Under the pieces are notes generated by a model. It made no database searches, was not told the origin of the DNA, and saw only the letters and a list, made by a program, of their open reading frames with translations. DNA of 64,000 bases from Crambe crambe (lineage: Eukaryota > Porifera > Demospongiae > Poecilosclerida > Crambeidae), in assembly GCA_963924555.1 (NCBI GenBank), contig OZ004596.1:2480001-2544000 (forward strand), read 5' to 3'. Positions 11,384 to 22,330 of the stretch are shown here, in pieces. The position numbers and the translations under genes were made by a program. Positions within the stretch are counted from its first letter, which is position 1. Every line of letters starts with the position of its first letter.

Positions 11384-13712
11384 AGAGAAAGGAACGACGT
11401 TGCCAGTTGACCTTTAACCCCCATAATAGGGTTCTTTATTATTGTGCGCATGCGTAAGTATGTACACTTACTTTGGACTTATGTACAGACATTGTGCGGC
11501 TCTTCCTCACTCAGTGTGTCAATCCTGGGTGTTCAAATTTACTAACTGACAAGTGGCTCCATTTAACTCCATTTAACACGGGAATTATATTCTTTTTGGC
11601 AGTTATTTGGGTGCATCTTGCACTAGTCCTGTTGCTGTTGGGATTCGTATAATTATAACGTATCTGGACTTTGATTACTGACAGGTGCTAGTAGCTATAG
11701 CTAGCAATACCCCTCTTAGTTGCCTACCTTTTTTTCCACAGCTGCCCATGCATACTTATGGAAGTATGGCTGTCTTAGGGAGTGGTCAAGTCAAGTGTGT
11801 CCTCACTGATCTCTGACCTGATGTTAAAAGAAGATATCAATCAGTTCCTGCCTGAGGAGAAGTCCTTGGACTGCCATCTTCTCACAAAGCAGTAGAAGAG
11901 ATTCCAATATAGAAAAAAAGATATGAAAGTAAGTTTGTTGGTGTGTTGGCTGTGTGAATTTAGGTCAGGTACTCAATCTGTTTTATAGGACACAGGATTA
12001 ATTTTTGTGCTAGAATAGTATTGAGGATATCAGCCTTTTCTTGGGTGGTTGGCTAATTTACTAGCCTGAGGTTTCCTTTTCTAAAAAAGATCTCTGTGTT
12101 GGCGTATTCTTATTGGGAAGATCTTGTTGGCAGTACCATGAGGGTGTTCTCTTTAACTACATCAAGACTGGGATTTGATGTCCTTGAGTGATGAATTCCT
12201 TCTCTGTAGGAAGACAGTTAGAAAGGATTGTGTTCTGTCTTATATTCTCCAGCACCTACCATCTCTGTAGTCCTCATTTTTAAACAAATAGTCTTGGTCA
12301 TTCTGTCAGAATCTATGCATGTGCTTGCCCTGATGAGTGCATCTGGGCAATTGCATGAAACGTGTGAATGCAGTCTTCATAAAGGGAGCAGTTATATAGG
12401 CAAGAGACAATGGAATTTAGGTGGTTTATTTAGTCCCTGTTGCAGGATAGGATCATATAGCTACTAATTCAGTGTTCTCCCCCAGCATACCTTGTGCACC
12501 ATGCCATCTTCCCTTTGATGTGGTCAATACAATGATTAACTGCAAATACCTTTGATGTGTGAAATCACCCCTATTCCTTCACTAATATTTGGGGAGAACA
12601 CTGCTAATAGGTCCATGCCACTTACAAAAAGAAAGAACAAAAATAAGCTCATTCTCAAAATAAGATCTTGACTACTGTTCTCTGGATGAATAATTATGTA
12701 TAAAGGAATTATTCTAAATAGTAGAGATGGCTGTGTGTGGTTCAAAAAAGTTCAGCAACAAGAGAGTGAACTTCAGTCAAGTAACCCCTTACCCATCACC
12801 AACTACGAGCTACTTCACTCCCAAGATTAGGGAGTGAAGTAGGAATAGTTAGCTTGTAATTGGTGATGGGTAAGGGTTTACTTGACTGAAGTTCACTCTC
12901 TTGTTGCATAGCCATCCCTACTTTTCTTTTTAATATTTTTACTGTTCATAATCTTTTTTTATGTAATGCTCTATTATAGGCAACTGGATGCTCACTATAA
13001 TTATAGTCAGTTGCAAGGTCAAGGTCCAAGAATCATGTGTGTGGGGTGGGGCATAAAAATATCTGCCACGTTGTAGGTTGAAAGCTAGCAAGTTGGAAAA
13101 TGACATGCTATTTTTGAACATGTCGAGTTAAAGGTAAAGGATTATAGTGCAGTCAATTTCGAGTAGTGTGGTATTTTATAGCATTTGAATGAACTGTTTC
13201 TGAAATAAGTTGTTTGATGATGATGATGATGATGATTGAACGACCAGATGAAAACGGCAATTTAGAAATCGCTGTAAAATGAAACTGCTTTGTCTTCTGC
13301 TCTTCATACTTGAGTCCTAGCACATTGAATGTGTTCTGTCTCCAAGTTAGGACTTGCTGACTGTAGAAGGGAAGTATTCTGGAGTTATGAAAGAAATACT
13401 AAGTATTAGTCCAATGGGGTGATCCGTGCAATCCTTACTTGGAGAGTACTATTGTACTCTCTGATAATAGTGTGCCTATACTTTAATATATAGTAGCTAC
13501 ATTGAGTGAATGCCAATGCATATCACTGTAAAATTAATTGGCATGTTATTTTTGACAACTTACTTTTCTCTTTATACTCTGTGTACATAGTAGTTCTCAG
13601 GTAAGGACAATCCATACATTTGAGAATGCTAGTCTCTGAGTGATACAGCATTATCATGAGCTTTTAAAGAGGGGTGAACAATAAATAGTGCCAAAATTTA
13701 GAAACCATATGT
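11384..13712. other. Gene-free stretch
   Basis: Only short, unrelated open frames with no recognisable domain and no convincing splice-joined exons were seen. It contains the hairpin element at 12719-12921 and a (GAT)n run near 13217. The part next to 11384 must hold the methyltransferase promoter. Confidence 0.5.
12719..12921. mobile_element. MITE-like hairpin, GTAGRGATGRC ends
   Basis: The left arm, gtagagatggct ... ttcagcaacaagag..., pairs with the right arm ending ...agccatccctac. The inner 50 bases of each arm (gcaacaagagagtgaacttc and on) are almost perfectly complementary, with a secondary hairpin around 12800-12850. The ends resemble those of the larger element at 26950-27250, so both likely belong to one family. 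No coding capacity is seen, so it must be non-autonomous. Confidence 0.8.
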
Positions 13713-14275
13713 GCAACCATGGCTCGCCATGCTTTCTTAAATCAGCTAGGCTATAGAATTACAACTTCATTACTCTAATTAGTGGGTCAAATAACCTGCA
13801 GCAATTTCAATCATTACTCTAGAATAATGAAGTGTGAAATTGAAATTGATGCAAGTTATATGGTATTCATCCACCCACTACTTCGAGTAATGATGAAATT
13901 GCTGCAAGTTATGTGGTATTCATCCATCCTTAATTAGTGGGTGGATGGATAAATACATTATTGCTTTTAAGTGGGACAGGATGTGGTGTGATCACAAATA
14001 ATTTACACAGTTTCACGGGTGAACACTTGCTAGCACCTAAACCTAAAAACTTGTCTACAGCCCTAAAGGACTGTTGAATATCAGACCCAGCGATATGCAT
14101 CTGATGGGTTTTTACAATGTGTTGCTTCTAAATAATCATCATTTGAGAGGGACCCATTCCACTACAGTTTTCAGGGTTTTGAAATAATTAATGTTGTTTA
14201 TGTTCACTGAAATCCAACTATACTAACATCTTAATTAAGATCAATTTAATACTTCAGAGTTGACCATACATAATC

Positions 14276-14346
14276 AGGGGCTGATCCAGGGGCCATGGTG
14301 CAAGCACACAGCCCCCTCTTTCCAAAAACTCTGGATCAGCCCCTGA
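14276..14346. repeat. Short hairpin with caggggctgatccag ends
   Basis: cagggg-ctgatccag at 14276 pairs with ctggatcagcccctg ending at 14345. The interior is about 40 bases. It could be a very short MITE; no target duplication was seen. Confidence 0.6.
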
Positions 14347-15409
14347 AAGCTACCATTAGCAATACACCAGTGACACCACCTGCATCTGGGCATCTGACTG
14401 GACCACTGGACTGGACTACTGGGGAGGGAAGGAAGTGGAATGGAGGGGAGGGTAAAACTTGACTAATTTAGCTATTGCTAGCTAGTTCTCATCTATAGTA
14501 GATTCTATGGCCTTATCATAAAATTGTGCTTCTAGTGGTAGACAAATTACTAGTGTACACAGCTACACTTCACATGTGCCAGGGTCTGTGGCATAATTAC
14601 TATAGTGTAGCTACCAGTAATTACTGCAGTTATAGGTCAACTTTGAGTGGCAATAATGTCACAAAAATGTATTTTTGTGGTCAAGTTTAAGGTGAAAGGT
14701 CAGTCCAGTAGTCCAGTTCAGGCTGAATTATCTTTTCCAATCCAGAACTGTGAGTATGATCATACTATCCCCTCACTGTTCTGGTTGAAATTAAGATTTA
14801 AGTACAGGCCTTTATGATCATGAGCAATTGAAGGTAGGCTTAGTAGCATATGCATATTGCACGTTCTGCATTTACTGTACTGTAGCACAGAGGGTTTGCA
14901 CTTTAGTGCTTTCATTGTAAATAATCAAATTCAACATTTGGAACATTGCACAACAAGATACACTATCAAAATGCTACCCAAATCCATTGCTCTGCCTCAG
15001 TTGATATTATTTATTAATCACAATACACTATTGACAATACACCAAGTGGAGCTCTATGAATTAAGAATACCAACTGAGGATTTACCATTGGTGACATTCT
15101 AGAAATCAGAGGGGTAAGCTTAAATATTCAGAATTAAGCTTATTGACTTATGTATATAGCTGGATTATAGTAGAACATGCAATAGGAAGAATAAAGTGCA
15201 AGGCTCCACCCTCCATTATAGTTTTATTCATCCTTCCAGTGACCCTAAATTTGGGTTATTAATTAAATCTTCATTGATCAATCTTACTATAGCTAAAGAG
15301 TTAACAGCATAGCTAATAGGTTTAGGTATTTAGGTCCTATAGTAAGTGTTCACCCATGAGACTGAAATATTTATGATCACACCACATATTCTTGGCCACC
15401 CACTATATT

Positions 15410-15520
15410 TAGTCTCGCTAGCCAGGCTCTTTCCCCCTTACTATACTTCACACACACACTTAGTTGCACACATGCGTGCAAAGTATAGTAAGGGGGAAAA
15501 GAGTCTGGCTAGCGAAACTA
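15410..15520. mobile_element. TAGTCT snap-back element, 111 bases
   Basis: Starts TAGTCTCGCTAGCC and ends with GGCTAGCGAAACTA; the arms of about 38 bases pair across a CA-rich loop. It sits inside the right arm of the 1.9 kb inverted-repeat element. The 9-base flanks do not match, unlike most relatives in this window. Confidence 0.75.
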
Positions 15521-15605
15521 CCACTAACTAATTACAGAGAGCTAGAGTAATGAAGTGTGTAATTCTATAGCCTAGCTGATTAAGAAGCCATGGTGAACCA
15601 ACTAA

Positions 15606-16363
15606 TGTGCGCACAATTTGTTGTTCATCCCTGTTCTTTAAATGCTCTGATAAAGCTGTAAGATATCTCAGAGACATGCATTCACTTAGCCCACAGCGTG
15701 GCCATAACCTGTAGCTACCATTATAAAATAGCTAGGTCCAGCCCTGATCTTTAAAATTTATGGTTCAAGTGGAAAGCTGACTACACACATGGTCCAGTGC
15801 ATTATAGTCTTAGGAGCCTACCCCAAATTGTACCATTTATAGAGCTAGCTTGGATTGGTCAGATACTCTCTGCATGGTTCAATCATTAATCTGCCTGGAG
15901 TAAATTATTGCACTAGTCTAGATTAGCTAGCTAGCTAGTTCAGTTAAAACCAAAAAAGAAGTAACAAAACATGTAGCTACAAGTCACATAGCTACTAGCT
16001 ACCTGTGTATGTGTACATTGCTTCACATGTAGTAGTCCTTATTACTTTTTAACAGCAACTAGTTTCACAAAATTTTAATAGTCATCATGCTGTTTATTTC
16101 AATGTCCATGTATAAATTAAATGATGCAGCAAGCCTTCTCTTCATACAAGGCCGGCTACACAAGTTACATGCCCTCTTCAATGTTAGCAATTAATAATTA
16201 TTTTGCTAGCAAAAATAAATAAATAAATAAAATAATAAAGCAATAATAGCTATATAGGTTTCAGGAAGGAAGGAAACTACCAGTAGTGATAACATGTAGT
16301 AAGCAAGGAGGTTATAAAGGGCATGTATAATTCATTCATCACTTAATTGCTTTGCAAGTAGTC
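15606..16363. other. Intergenic, upstream of first GABA-B-like receptor
   Basis: AT-rich sequence with (TAAA)n near 16215 and no supported gene. It presumably includes the receptor promoter. Confidence 0.5.
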
Positions 16364-18772
16364 ATGAATGTTACTTCTTTCCCAGTGCTATACAGCAGCA
16401 GCATAGTGCTGCTATTGATACTAATTGTGACAAGAGGAAGCAAAGCTATTTCACTCACCCCATCTCCAGTGCAATTCCAGTGCAGTACTGATATCATACA
16501 GTGTGGATGCAAGAATGAAAAACTCCTCGTGCTTACTCCTGTGAATGGAATCTCAGATCAAATGCTCACTGAAGTGGTATTAACTGGATTTTTCTCATTT
16601 TCTGGTGTGGATAATACATGCATTTTGAATGGATCACCTTTATCCAAAATCACCAGCTACTTAATACCTGCAGCAATTATTGCCTTGGATGACATCAATA
16701 ACTCTTCTGATATTCTGCAAGGATACCATCTGACACTGGATATAAGGGATAGCAAGTGTGACCATATCCATGCAATCACAGAACTGGTTAAAAGTGTTAC
16801 CGATGGACTGTACTTTTCTTCCCTCAATCTTGGTATCATTAGTCCAGGATGTGGACTAGTGACTGAAGCAGTGGCTGGAGTAGTTAGCAAGGGGGTTAAC
16901 CTACCTATAGTATCATATGGATTCAACTCACCTCGAATGCAGCAAGAAAGTAAACAGTTTTCAACTCTTTTCAGCATAAGTCAATCTTTGCTATTAACCA
17001 TGAGATCTGCTATCAAATTGCTTAAGTATTTTAATTGGGTTACAAATGTTGCTTTCATAACAGAAGAAAATGACATATTTCTTTCAACAACTGAGAATGT
17101 ACTGTCAAGCAATAATAATATTATGACATTAAGTGATGGAAATATCAGTATCTTAGTCAAAGAGCATGTCAAGATTTCCTTTAAATCAGCATCATTTAAA
17201 TCTTTTCTTCGATCTATCAGGGAGAAGTATATACGAGTGATTTTAGGACTTCTTTCGCAGAGACTTGCTGCACAGCTGATATGTACTGCAAGGTCAGGCG
17301 TGATCCCTGGGAATGGATTTGTCTTTGTGCTGGTTGGAACATATTCAGAAAACTGGTGGCAAACTGAAACAACTTATTGCTCTCTGACAGATGATGATGT
17401 GAATTCAGTCATAGTTGTATCTGGAGTTAGTAACCCTGACGTTAATGCTATTCTCCAGTCTGGTCGCTCAGTTCAAAATTTCAAAGAAGAATATAACCAG
17501 AAGTTGAATGCATGGTGCAACAATTCTCTTCATTGGAGTGCCATTGATCCTTTTAGTCATTCTGTCTATGATGCTGTTTGGTCACTAGCTCTTGCCCTCA
17601 ATGATAGCATTGATGCAATCGACTGGGCAATTGATCATGGTTTATATTATGACCCAGATACCCTAGGCACAATTGTCAATTCCTTGCAGCTTGTCAATTT
17701 CAGTGGCCTAACAGGGCAAGTCCGCTTTACCAACAATGAACGGATAGGAACAGATTCCATTCAACAAATTCAGGATGGAACCCAAGTGACTATTGGTTAT
17801 TTTGAAGGAAAAAGGTTCGTTATAAAGGCAAATAACTATTTCATTTGGCCTGGCAACACAACACCAAGTGACATGGTTACCAAAGATTTAAGACACATTG
17901 ATTTACATCTACTAATAATAGTCTCAATTCTCACTAGTCTTGGCATGATCTTTAACTTAGTTATGTGTATATTTAACACATACTATAGGAAACACAAAAT
18001 ACTTCGTGCTTCTTCTCAGAGACTTAACTATGTAATACTTGTTGGAGTCTTCTTCGCTTATACTTCTGAAATCATCCACATCGTTCGTAACTCCTCTCTT
18101 GACAGCGTTGTGAGTGAAGGATTCTATAAAGCAATGTGCATGTTTCGCATCTGGATGCTCTCTCTATCATTCACATTCACCTATGGCATCCTCTTTGTGA
18201 GAACATGGCGCATTTATCGTGTTTTTGATAATCCTTGGGGATCTTCCAGGCCGTACAAGGACTACCACTTACTACTAATAGCGGGTGTGTTTGTTATTGG
18301 TGATGTTTTCTTTCTGGTTCCATGGACCATAATTGATCCTCGATGTAGGTCCCCCTTTGAAACCGGCATAAGCTATGTCTCCTTTACCCGGATTGTGTAC
18401 AATGAATGTTCCTCTGTGAACAATCAATTTTGGATGGGCATTGTCTCAGCTTACAAGGTCATTGTTATTGTAGCTGGGATTATTTTGATCAGTTTAGTCA
18501 AGAAGACAGTAATAAATCGGAAGATTTTTGATGATTCACGATCTCTTATTGCGGCAGTTTATATTTCTGGCTTGTCCTTTATAATTGGACTTTTACTGAT
18601 ATTGCTCTTCCAGATTGGTCGCCAGAAGGTATTAGCTTTCTTGGCAAATGCAGGATGGGTCAACTTATCATCGTCAGGGACACTCATTTGTGTGTTTCTA
18701 CCAAAAGTGTACAGAATCATGATAAAGAAAGATACCATCTCAATTACAAGGTGTGCTGAAAATCGTTCATGA
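16364..18772 (+). CDS. GABA-B-like class C GPCR, copy 1 (intronless)
   Basis: 802 residues. A hydrophobic signal peptide (about 1-30) is followed by an extracellular Venus-flytrap domain (about 50-490) with SYLIPAAIIALDDIN, LGIISPGCG and VYDAVWSLALALN. Seven membrane segments span about 510-780. GABA-B features: ILRASSQRLNYVILVGVFF at the TM1-2 loop, FTYGILFVRTWRIYRVF at TM3, a WTIIDP motif after TM4 and FLPKVYRI at the end of TM7. There is no cysteine-rich domain, as in GABA-B and unlike mGluR. The ligand is unknown; expanded sponge GABA-B-like sets need not bind GABA. The ATG at 16364 is preferred to an upstream TTG. The paralog follows 323 bases downstream. Confidence 0.9.
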   Translation: MNVTSFPVLYSSSIVLLLILIVTRGSKAISLTPSPVQFQCSTDIIQCGCKNEKLLVLTPVNGISDQMLTEVVLTGFFSFSGVDNTCILNGSPLSKITSYLIPAAIIALDDINNSSDILQGYHLTLDIRDSKCDHIHAITELVKSVTDGLYFSSLNLGIISPGCGLVTEAVAGVVSKGVNLPIVSYGFNSPRMQQESKQFSTLFSISQSLLLTMRSAIKLLKYFNWVTNVAFITEENDIFLSTTENVLSSNNNIMTLSDGNISILVKEHVKISFKSASFKSFLRSIREKYIRVILGLLSQRLAAQLICTARSGVIPGNGFVFVLVGTYSENWWQTETTYCSLTDDDVNSVIVVSGVSNPDVNAILQSGRSVQNFKEEYNQKLNAWCNNSLHWSAIDPFSHSVYDAVWSLALALNDSIDAIDWAIDHGLYYDPDTLGTIVNSLQLVNFSGLTGQVRFTNNERIGTDSIQQIQDGTQVTIGYFEGKRFVIKANNYFIWPGNTTPSDMVTKDLRHIDLHLLIIVSILTSLGMIFNLVMCIFNTYYRKHKILRASSQRLNYVILVGVFFAYTSEIIHIVRNSSLDSVVSEGFYKAMCMFRIWMLSLSFTFTYGILFVRTWRIYRVFDNPWGSSRPYKDYHLLLIAGVFVIGDVFFLVPWTIIDPRCRSPFETGISYVSFTRIVYNECSSVNNQFWMGIVSAYKVIVIVAGIILISLVKKTVINRKIFDDSRSLIAAVYISGLSFIIGLLLILLFQIGRQKVLAFLANAGWVNLSSSGTLICVFLPKVYRIMIKKDTISITRCAENRS

Positions 18773-19095
18773 GAAGCTATCAGTGATTGTTATAAAGATA
18801 CCTGCATAGAGCTAGTCATGTAGCTAGATCTAGTCATCAAGTTGGTAGAAAAAATTAAACCGGTCTGGCCCGACTCGCGCGCGCGTCCGGGAGATGTCCA
18901 AAATTACCCTGGCATTCGGGTAATAGGAGAGAGAGCTAGAGTAGACTATGTGGGCGTAACCAACCGGCCGGATGATCTCACTAGGTTCGACCTCGAGCCA
19001 GGCTAGCATGCTAGCTCACATATCCGGTACAGAACCTGTGCAAACTAGCTTACTGCAAAAAGACTGAACTGCTATTGAACTGCTATAGAATTGTG

Positions 19096-21606
19096 ATGCC
19101 ACTCTACAGTATGTTGTGCGCAGTCCTAGTACTACTAGTCTTCCTTTGTAGCGGCACCGCCGAACTAGTCCCTACTCCCATCCGATTCCAGCGCATACAG
19201 TGTGGCTGCAGCAATGAGCGTCTCCAAGCCCTCGCTCCTTCCAGCACAGACAAGACACAAGTAGTGCTGACTGGTTTTTTTTCCTTCCCCAGCACCTCTG
19301 CATGTAATGGGAATGAACCTGCTTCATCTACAATTACCAGCTATTTGATACCTGCAGCACTAATCGCACTGGACGAGATCAACAATTCGTCTGATATTCT
19401 ACAGGGCTACCATCTGACGTTAGACGTGAGAGATAGTAGATGTGATTCCACCCATGCAATCACAGAGCTTAGCGATAGCATAGTCAATGAGATGATCAAC
19501 CCACCTTCCAACTCCTTCAATTTTGGTATCATAGGACCTGGCTGTACCTCAGTGACTCGAGCAGTGGCTGGAGTGGTTGGTCGCTCAGTCAGACTTCCCG
19601 TGGTATCCTATGGACTCAATTCCCCTGTAATGAGAGAGAGAATGAGTTTCCCAACCCTTTTTAATGTAGCTCGCTCATTAGTACACACAATGAATTCTGC
19701 TATTAAACTCATGAAACACTTCAATTGGACTACTAATTCTGCCTTCATATCTGAAGACAGTAATGATTTATTTCTCTCCACACTTGAAACGGTTCTCACA
19801 CAAATTTCCAATGATATTCATATGTTGAATGATGGTGGTGACACTTCTATTAATGTCTCAGAATTTTCTAAGATTCAGATGGGATCAAATGTACCAAATG
19901 CTATTAAATCTTTTCTTCAATCGGTCAGGCAAAAGCATATACGAGTTATTTTAGGACTTCTTTCGCAGAGACTTGCTGCACAGCTGATATGTACTGCAAG
20001 GTCAGGCGTGATTCCTGGGAATGGATTTGTCTTTGTGCTGGTTGGAACATATTCAGAAAACTGGTGGCAAACTGAAACAAGTTATTGCTCTCTGACAGAT
20101 GATGATGTGAAATCGGTCGTAATTGTATCTGGTGAAGTTATCAACCCCAACATTAATGCCACTCTCCAGTCTGGTCGCTCAGTTCATGACTTCAAAGAAG
20201 AATACAACCAAAGATTGAGAGCATGGTGTAATGACTCTGTCTATTTGAGGAGTGCCCTAAATGCTTTCAGTGGCACTGTCTATGATGCTGTTTGGGCACT
20301 AGCTCTTGCCCTCAATGAAAGTGCTGATACAATAGACTCAGCAGTGGATCGTGGTTTGCACTATGACCCTGAAACCCTCAGAAGGATAGTATATTTCTTG
20401 AAGGCAGTCAATTTTAGTGGAGTAACAGGGCAAGTTTTATTCAAGGATGGTGAAATCGTTGGAGCAGACTCTGTCCAACAGATACAAAGTGGTTCACAAG
20501 TGCTGGTGGGGTACTTAGACAGACAGTTGCTCACTGTGCAAGCATTTGTGTGGAATGTTTCTAACACAATACCAAGTGAAAACTTGACCATAGTTGAAAA
20601 GAGTATTGATACATATTTGTTGGTGATAGCCTCTGTCTTCACAGTATTTGGCATGATATTTGGTATTACTATGCTTGTATTCAACTGGCACCATGCAAGT
20701 CACAGAATACTTCGTGCTTCTTCACAAAGACTCAATTATGTAATAATCATAGGTGTCTTCTTTGGTTATTTCTCAGTACTTATCCAAACAGTCTTTGAAT
20801 CTCATCTTGGCACAGAAATGAGCCCTGAACTCTTTAAAGCACTGTGCTTGATTCGAATCTGGATGCTACCTCTGGCATTTACTTTCACTTATGGAATTCT
20901 CTTTGCAAGAGCATGGCGTATTTACCGTGTCTTCCATAACCCATGGGCCTCTTCCAGGCCTTACAAAGACCACCACTTGATGCTGATGGTGATGCTGATT
21001 GTAGTTGGTGATATGATCATCCTGATACCTTGGACTATAATTGACCCATATAGGAGATTTCCAGTTGAAACAGGTATTGACTATGCTTCTTTCACCCGAT
21101 GTTTATATTTTGGATGTTCTTCCACCAATGCACTCATCTGGCTAGGTGTTCTAGCTGGGTATAAGATTATAATCATCATTGTTGGCATCATAGTCATCAC
21201 TTTAGTCAGAAAGGAAGTACGGGAACGAAAAATTTTCGATGATTCGAGATCTCTTGCTGCAGCAGTATACATATCAGCTGTTTCGTTTGTCGTTGGACTA
21301 GGATTAACTATACTTTTTCTACGTACTGGAAGACCAGTTCTATCTTATACAGTTAGTTCAATATGGGTGAACATATCATCATCAGCAACTCTCATATGTA
21401 TATTCATACCGAAGACGTATAGAATTGTGATAAAAAAAGATTCAGGAAGTCGTTACAGGAAAGCAAGACGATTATATTATGGAGAGTACACTACTACAAT
21501 CAAAACAATTGGAGATAGACCATCTCCAAGTAAACTTGACTTAGATGTCAGCGTAACTGATGAATGTCATAACGAGATTAATAGAAATGAGAGCACTGAT
21601 TTATAG
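19096..21606 (+). CDS. GABA-B-like class C GPCR, copy 2 (intronless)
   Basis: 836 residues with the same plan as the upstream copy. A signal peptide covers about 1-22, a Venus-flytrap domain about 45-490 (SYLIPAALIALDEIN, FGIIGPGCT, VYDAVWALALALN) and seven membrane segments about 505-770, ending FIPKTYRIV. It also has a longer cytoplasmic tail with TTTIKTIGDRPSPS and an acidic C-terminus that copy 1 lacks. About 173 bases (19937-20110) are almost identical to copy 1 (17229-17402), although the rest has clearly diverged. The CpG-rich spacer before it (18860-19000) is a likely promoter. The ATG at 19096 is the first in frame that gives a clean signal peptide. Confidence 0.9.
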   Translation: MPLYSMLCAVLVLLVFLCSGTAELVPTPIRFQRIQCGCSNERLQALAPSSTDKTQVVLTGFFSFPSTSACNGNEPASSTITSYLIPAALIALDEINNSSDILQGYHLTLDVRDSRCDSTHAITELSDSIVNEMINPPSNSFNFGIIGPGCTSVTRAVAGVVGRSVRLPVVSYGLNSPVMRERMSFPTLFNVARSLVHTMNSAIKLMKHFNWTTNSAFISEDSNDLFLSTLETVLTQISNDIHMLNDGGDTSINVSEFSKIQMGSNVPNAIKSFLQSVRQKHIRVILGLLSQRLAAQLICTARSGVIPGNGFVFVLVGTYSENWWQTETSYCSLTDDDVKSVVIVSGEVINPNINATLQSGRSVHDFKEEYNQRLRAWCNDSVYLRSALNAFSGTVYDAVWALALALNESADTIDSAVDRGLHYDPETLRRIVYFLKAVNFSGVTGQVLFKDGEIVGADSVQQIQSGSQVLVGYLDRQLLTVQAFVWNVSNTIPSENLTIVEKSIDTYLLVIASVFTVFGMIFGITMLVFNWHHASHRILRASSQRLNYVIIIGVFFGYFSVLIQTVFESHLGTEMSPELFKALCLIRIWMLPLAFTFTYGILFARAWRIYRVFHNPWASSRPYKDHHLMLMVMLIVVGDMIILIPWTIIDPYRRFPVETGIDYASFTRCLYFGCSSTNALIWLGVLAGYKIIIIIVGIIVITLVRKEVRERKIFDDSRSLAAAVYISAVSFVVGLGLTILFLRTGRPVLSYTVSSIWVNISSSATLICIFIPKTYRIVIKKDSGSRYRKARRLYYGEYTTTIKTIGDRPSPSKLDLDVSVTDECHNEINRNESTDL

Positions 21607-22330
21607 CAATATTAATAGTTGTGTACTGCATAATTGTTACAAATATTGTGTTAACTTATACACCACACTTCCTTGCATTATCTCATGGCCACATTAGGCT
21701 TCTGGTTGTTTACATTGTCTAACTAAATAAGAAAGAAGTTACAAAAATGGTGTTCCTAAGGTGATCAAAGTTGAGTTATGTGCATCATGAGCATGCATGT
21801 CTGCTGTACACGTTTCCCTCAGTATAGTACATTGCGTGTGCACGTAATTCCTCCCCTCCCCCACTGGCAGGTATACAGTAATTAGACTTGAAGATACAGG
21901 TATTGGATGGTAAAATCAGCCATCTCTGGATACAAACTCTTGTTCCACACAAGGACGTGATGCCAATCCTTTTATGCAGGATTTGCATACTTGATAATTA
22001 TTATTATTCATGATATGAGATTACTATCACCTTGTTGACCATTAAGGGATGGGGGAAGGTGGTACCTCTATAAGGATTCCCACTTTTGATTAGCCAACTA
22101 GCCCATCAAAGATAACAATTACATATACATACCGACTTGAGTTACATATCCTGATTCCCATGATCTTTTAGTCACTTGACATCAAATCATTAGATGTAGT
22201 GTCAACAGGTTGGAAATAGATTACATACACAGGACATCAATCACTACTAAGATGATACAGTACTAAGATGTGTAATTGCCTACATGCAGTATGCAGTAAA
22301 GTGTAAGTGTGAGTTAGAGTTCAAAGGGTG
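21607..22330. other. Intergenic between GPCR copy 2 and NDC80 3' end
   Basis: No gene or clear repeat seen. It must contain the 3' UTRs of two convergent genes. Confidence 0.5.

Larger units (their letters stand above)
13713..15605. mobile_element. ~1.9 kb long-inverted-repeat (foldback) element
   Basis: 13725-13787 (ctttcttaaatcagctaggc and on) is the inverted copy of 15546-15596. Further in, 13972-14046 (gatgtggtgtgatcac ... cacctaaacctaaa) is the inverted copy of 15316-15390. The arms are therefore about 300 bases each with indels, around a ~1.25 kb centre lacking any recognisable gene. The right arm was later hit by the snap-back element at 15410-15520. The left arm contains an internal duplication (gcaagttatrtggtattcatcc twice). 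A non-autonomous DNA transposon is the likeliest reading. Confidence 0.65.

Noticed and set aside
12228..15531. Several 60-80 codon frames in the 11.4-16.3 kb region
   Set aside because: No domain, no splice partners, and they overlap inverted repeats.
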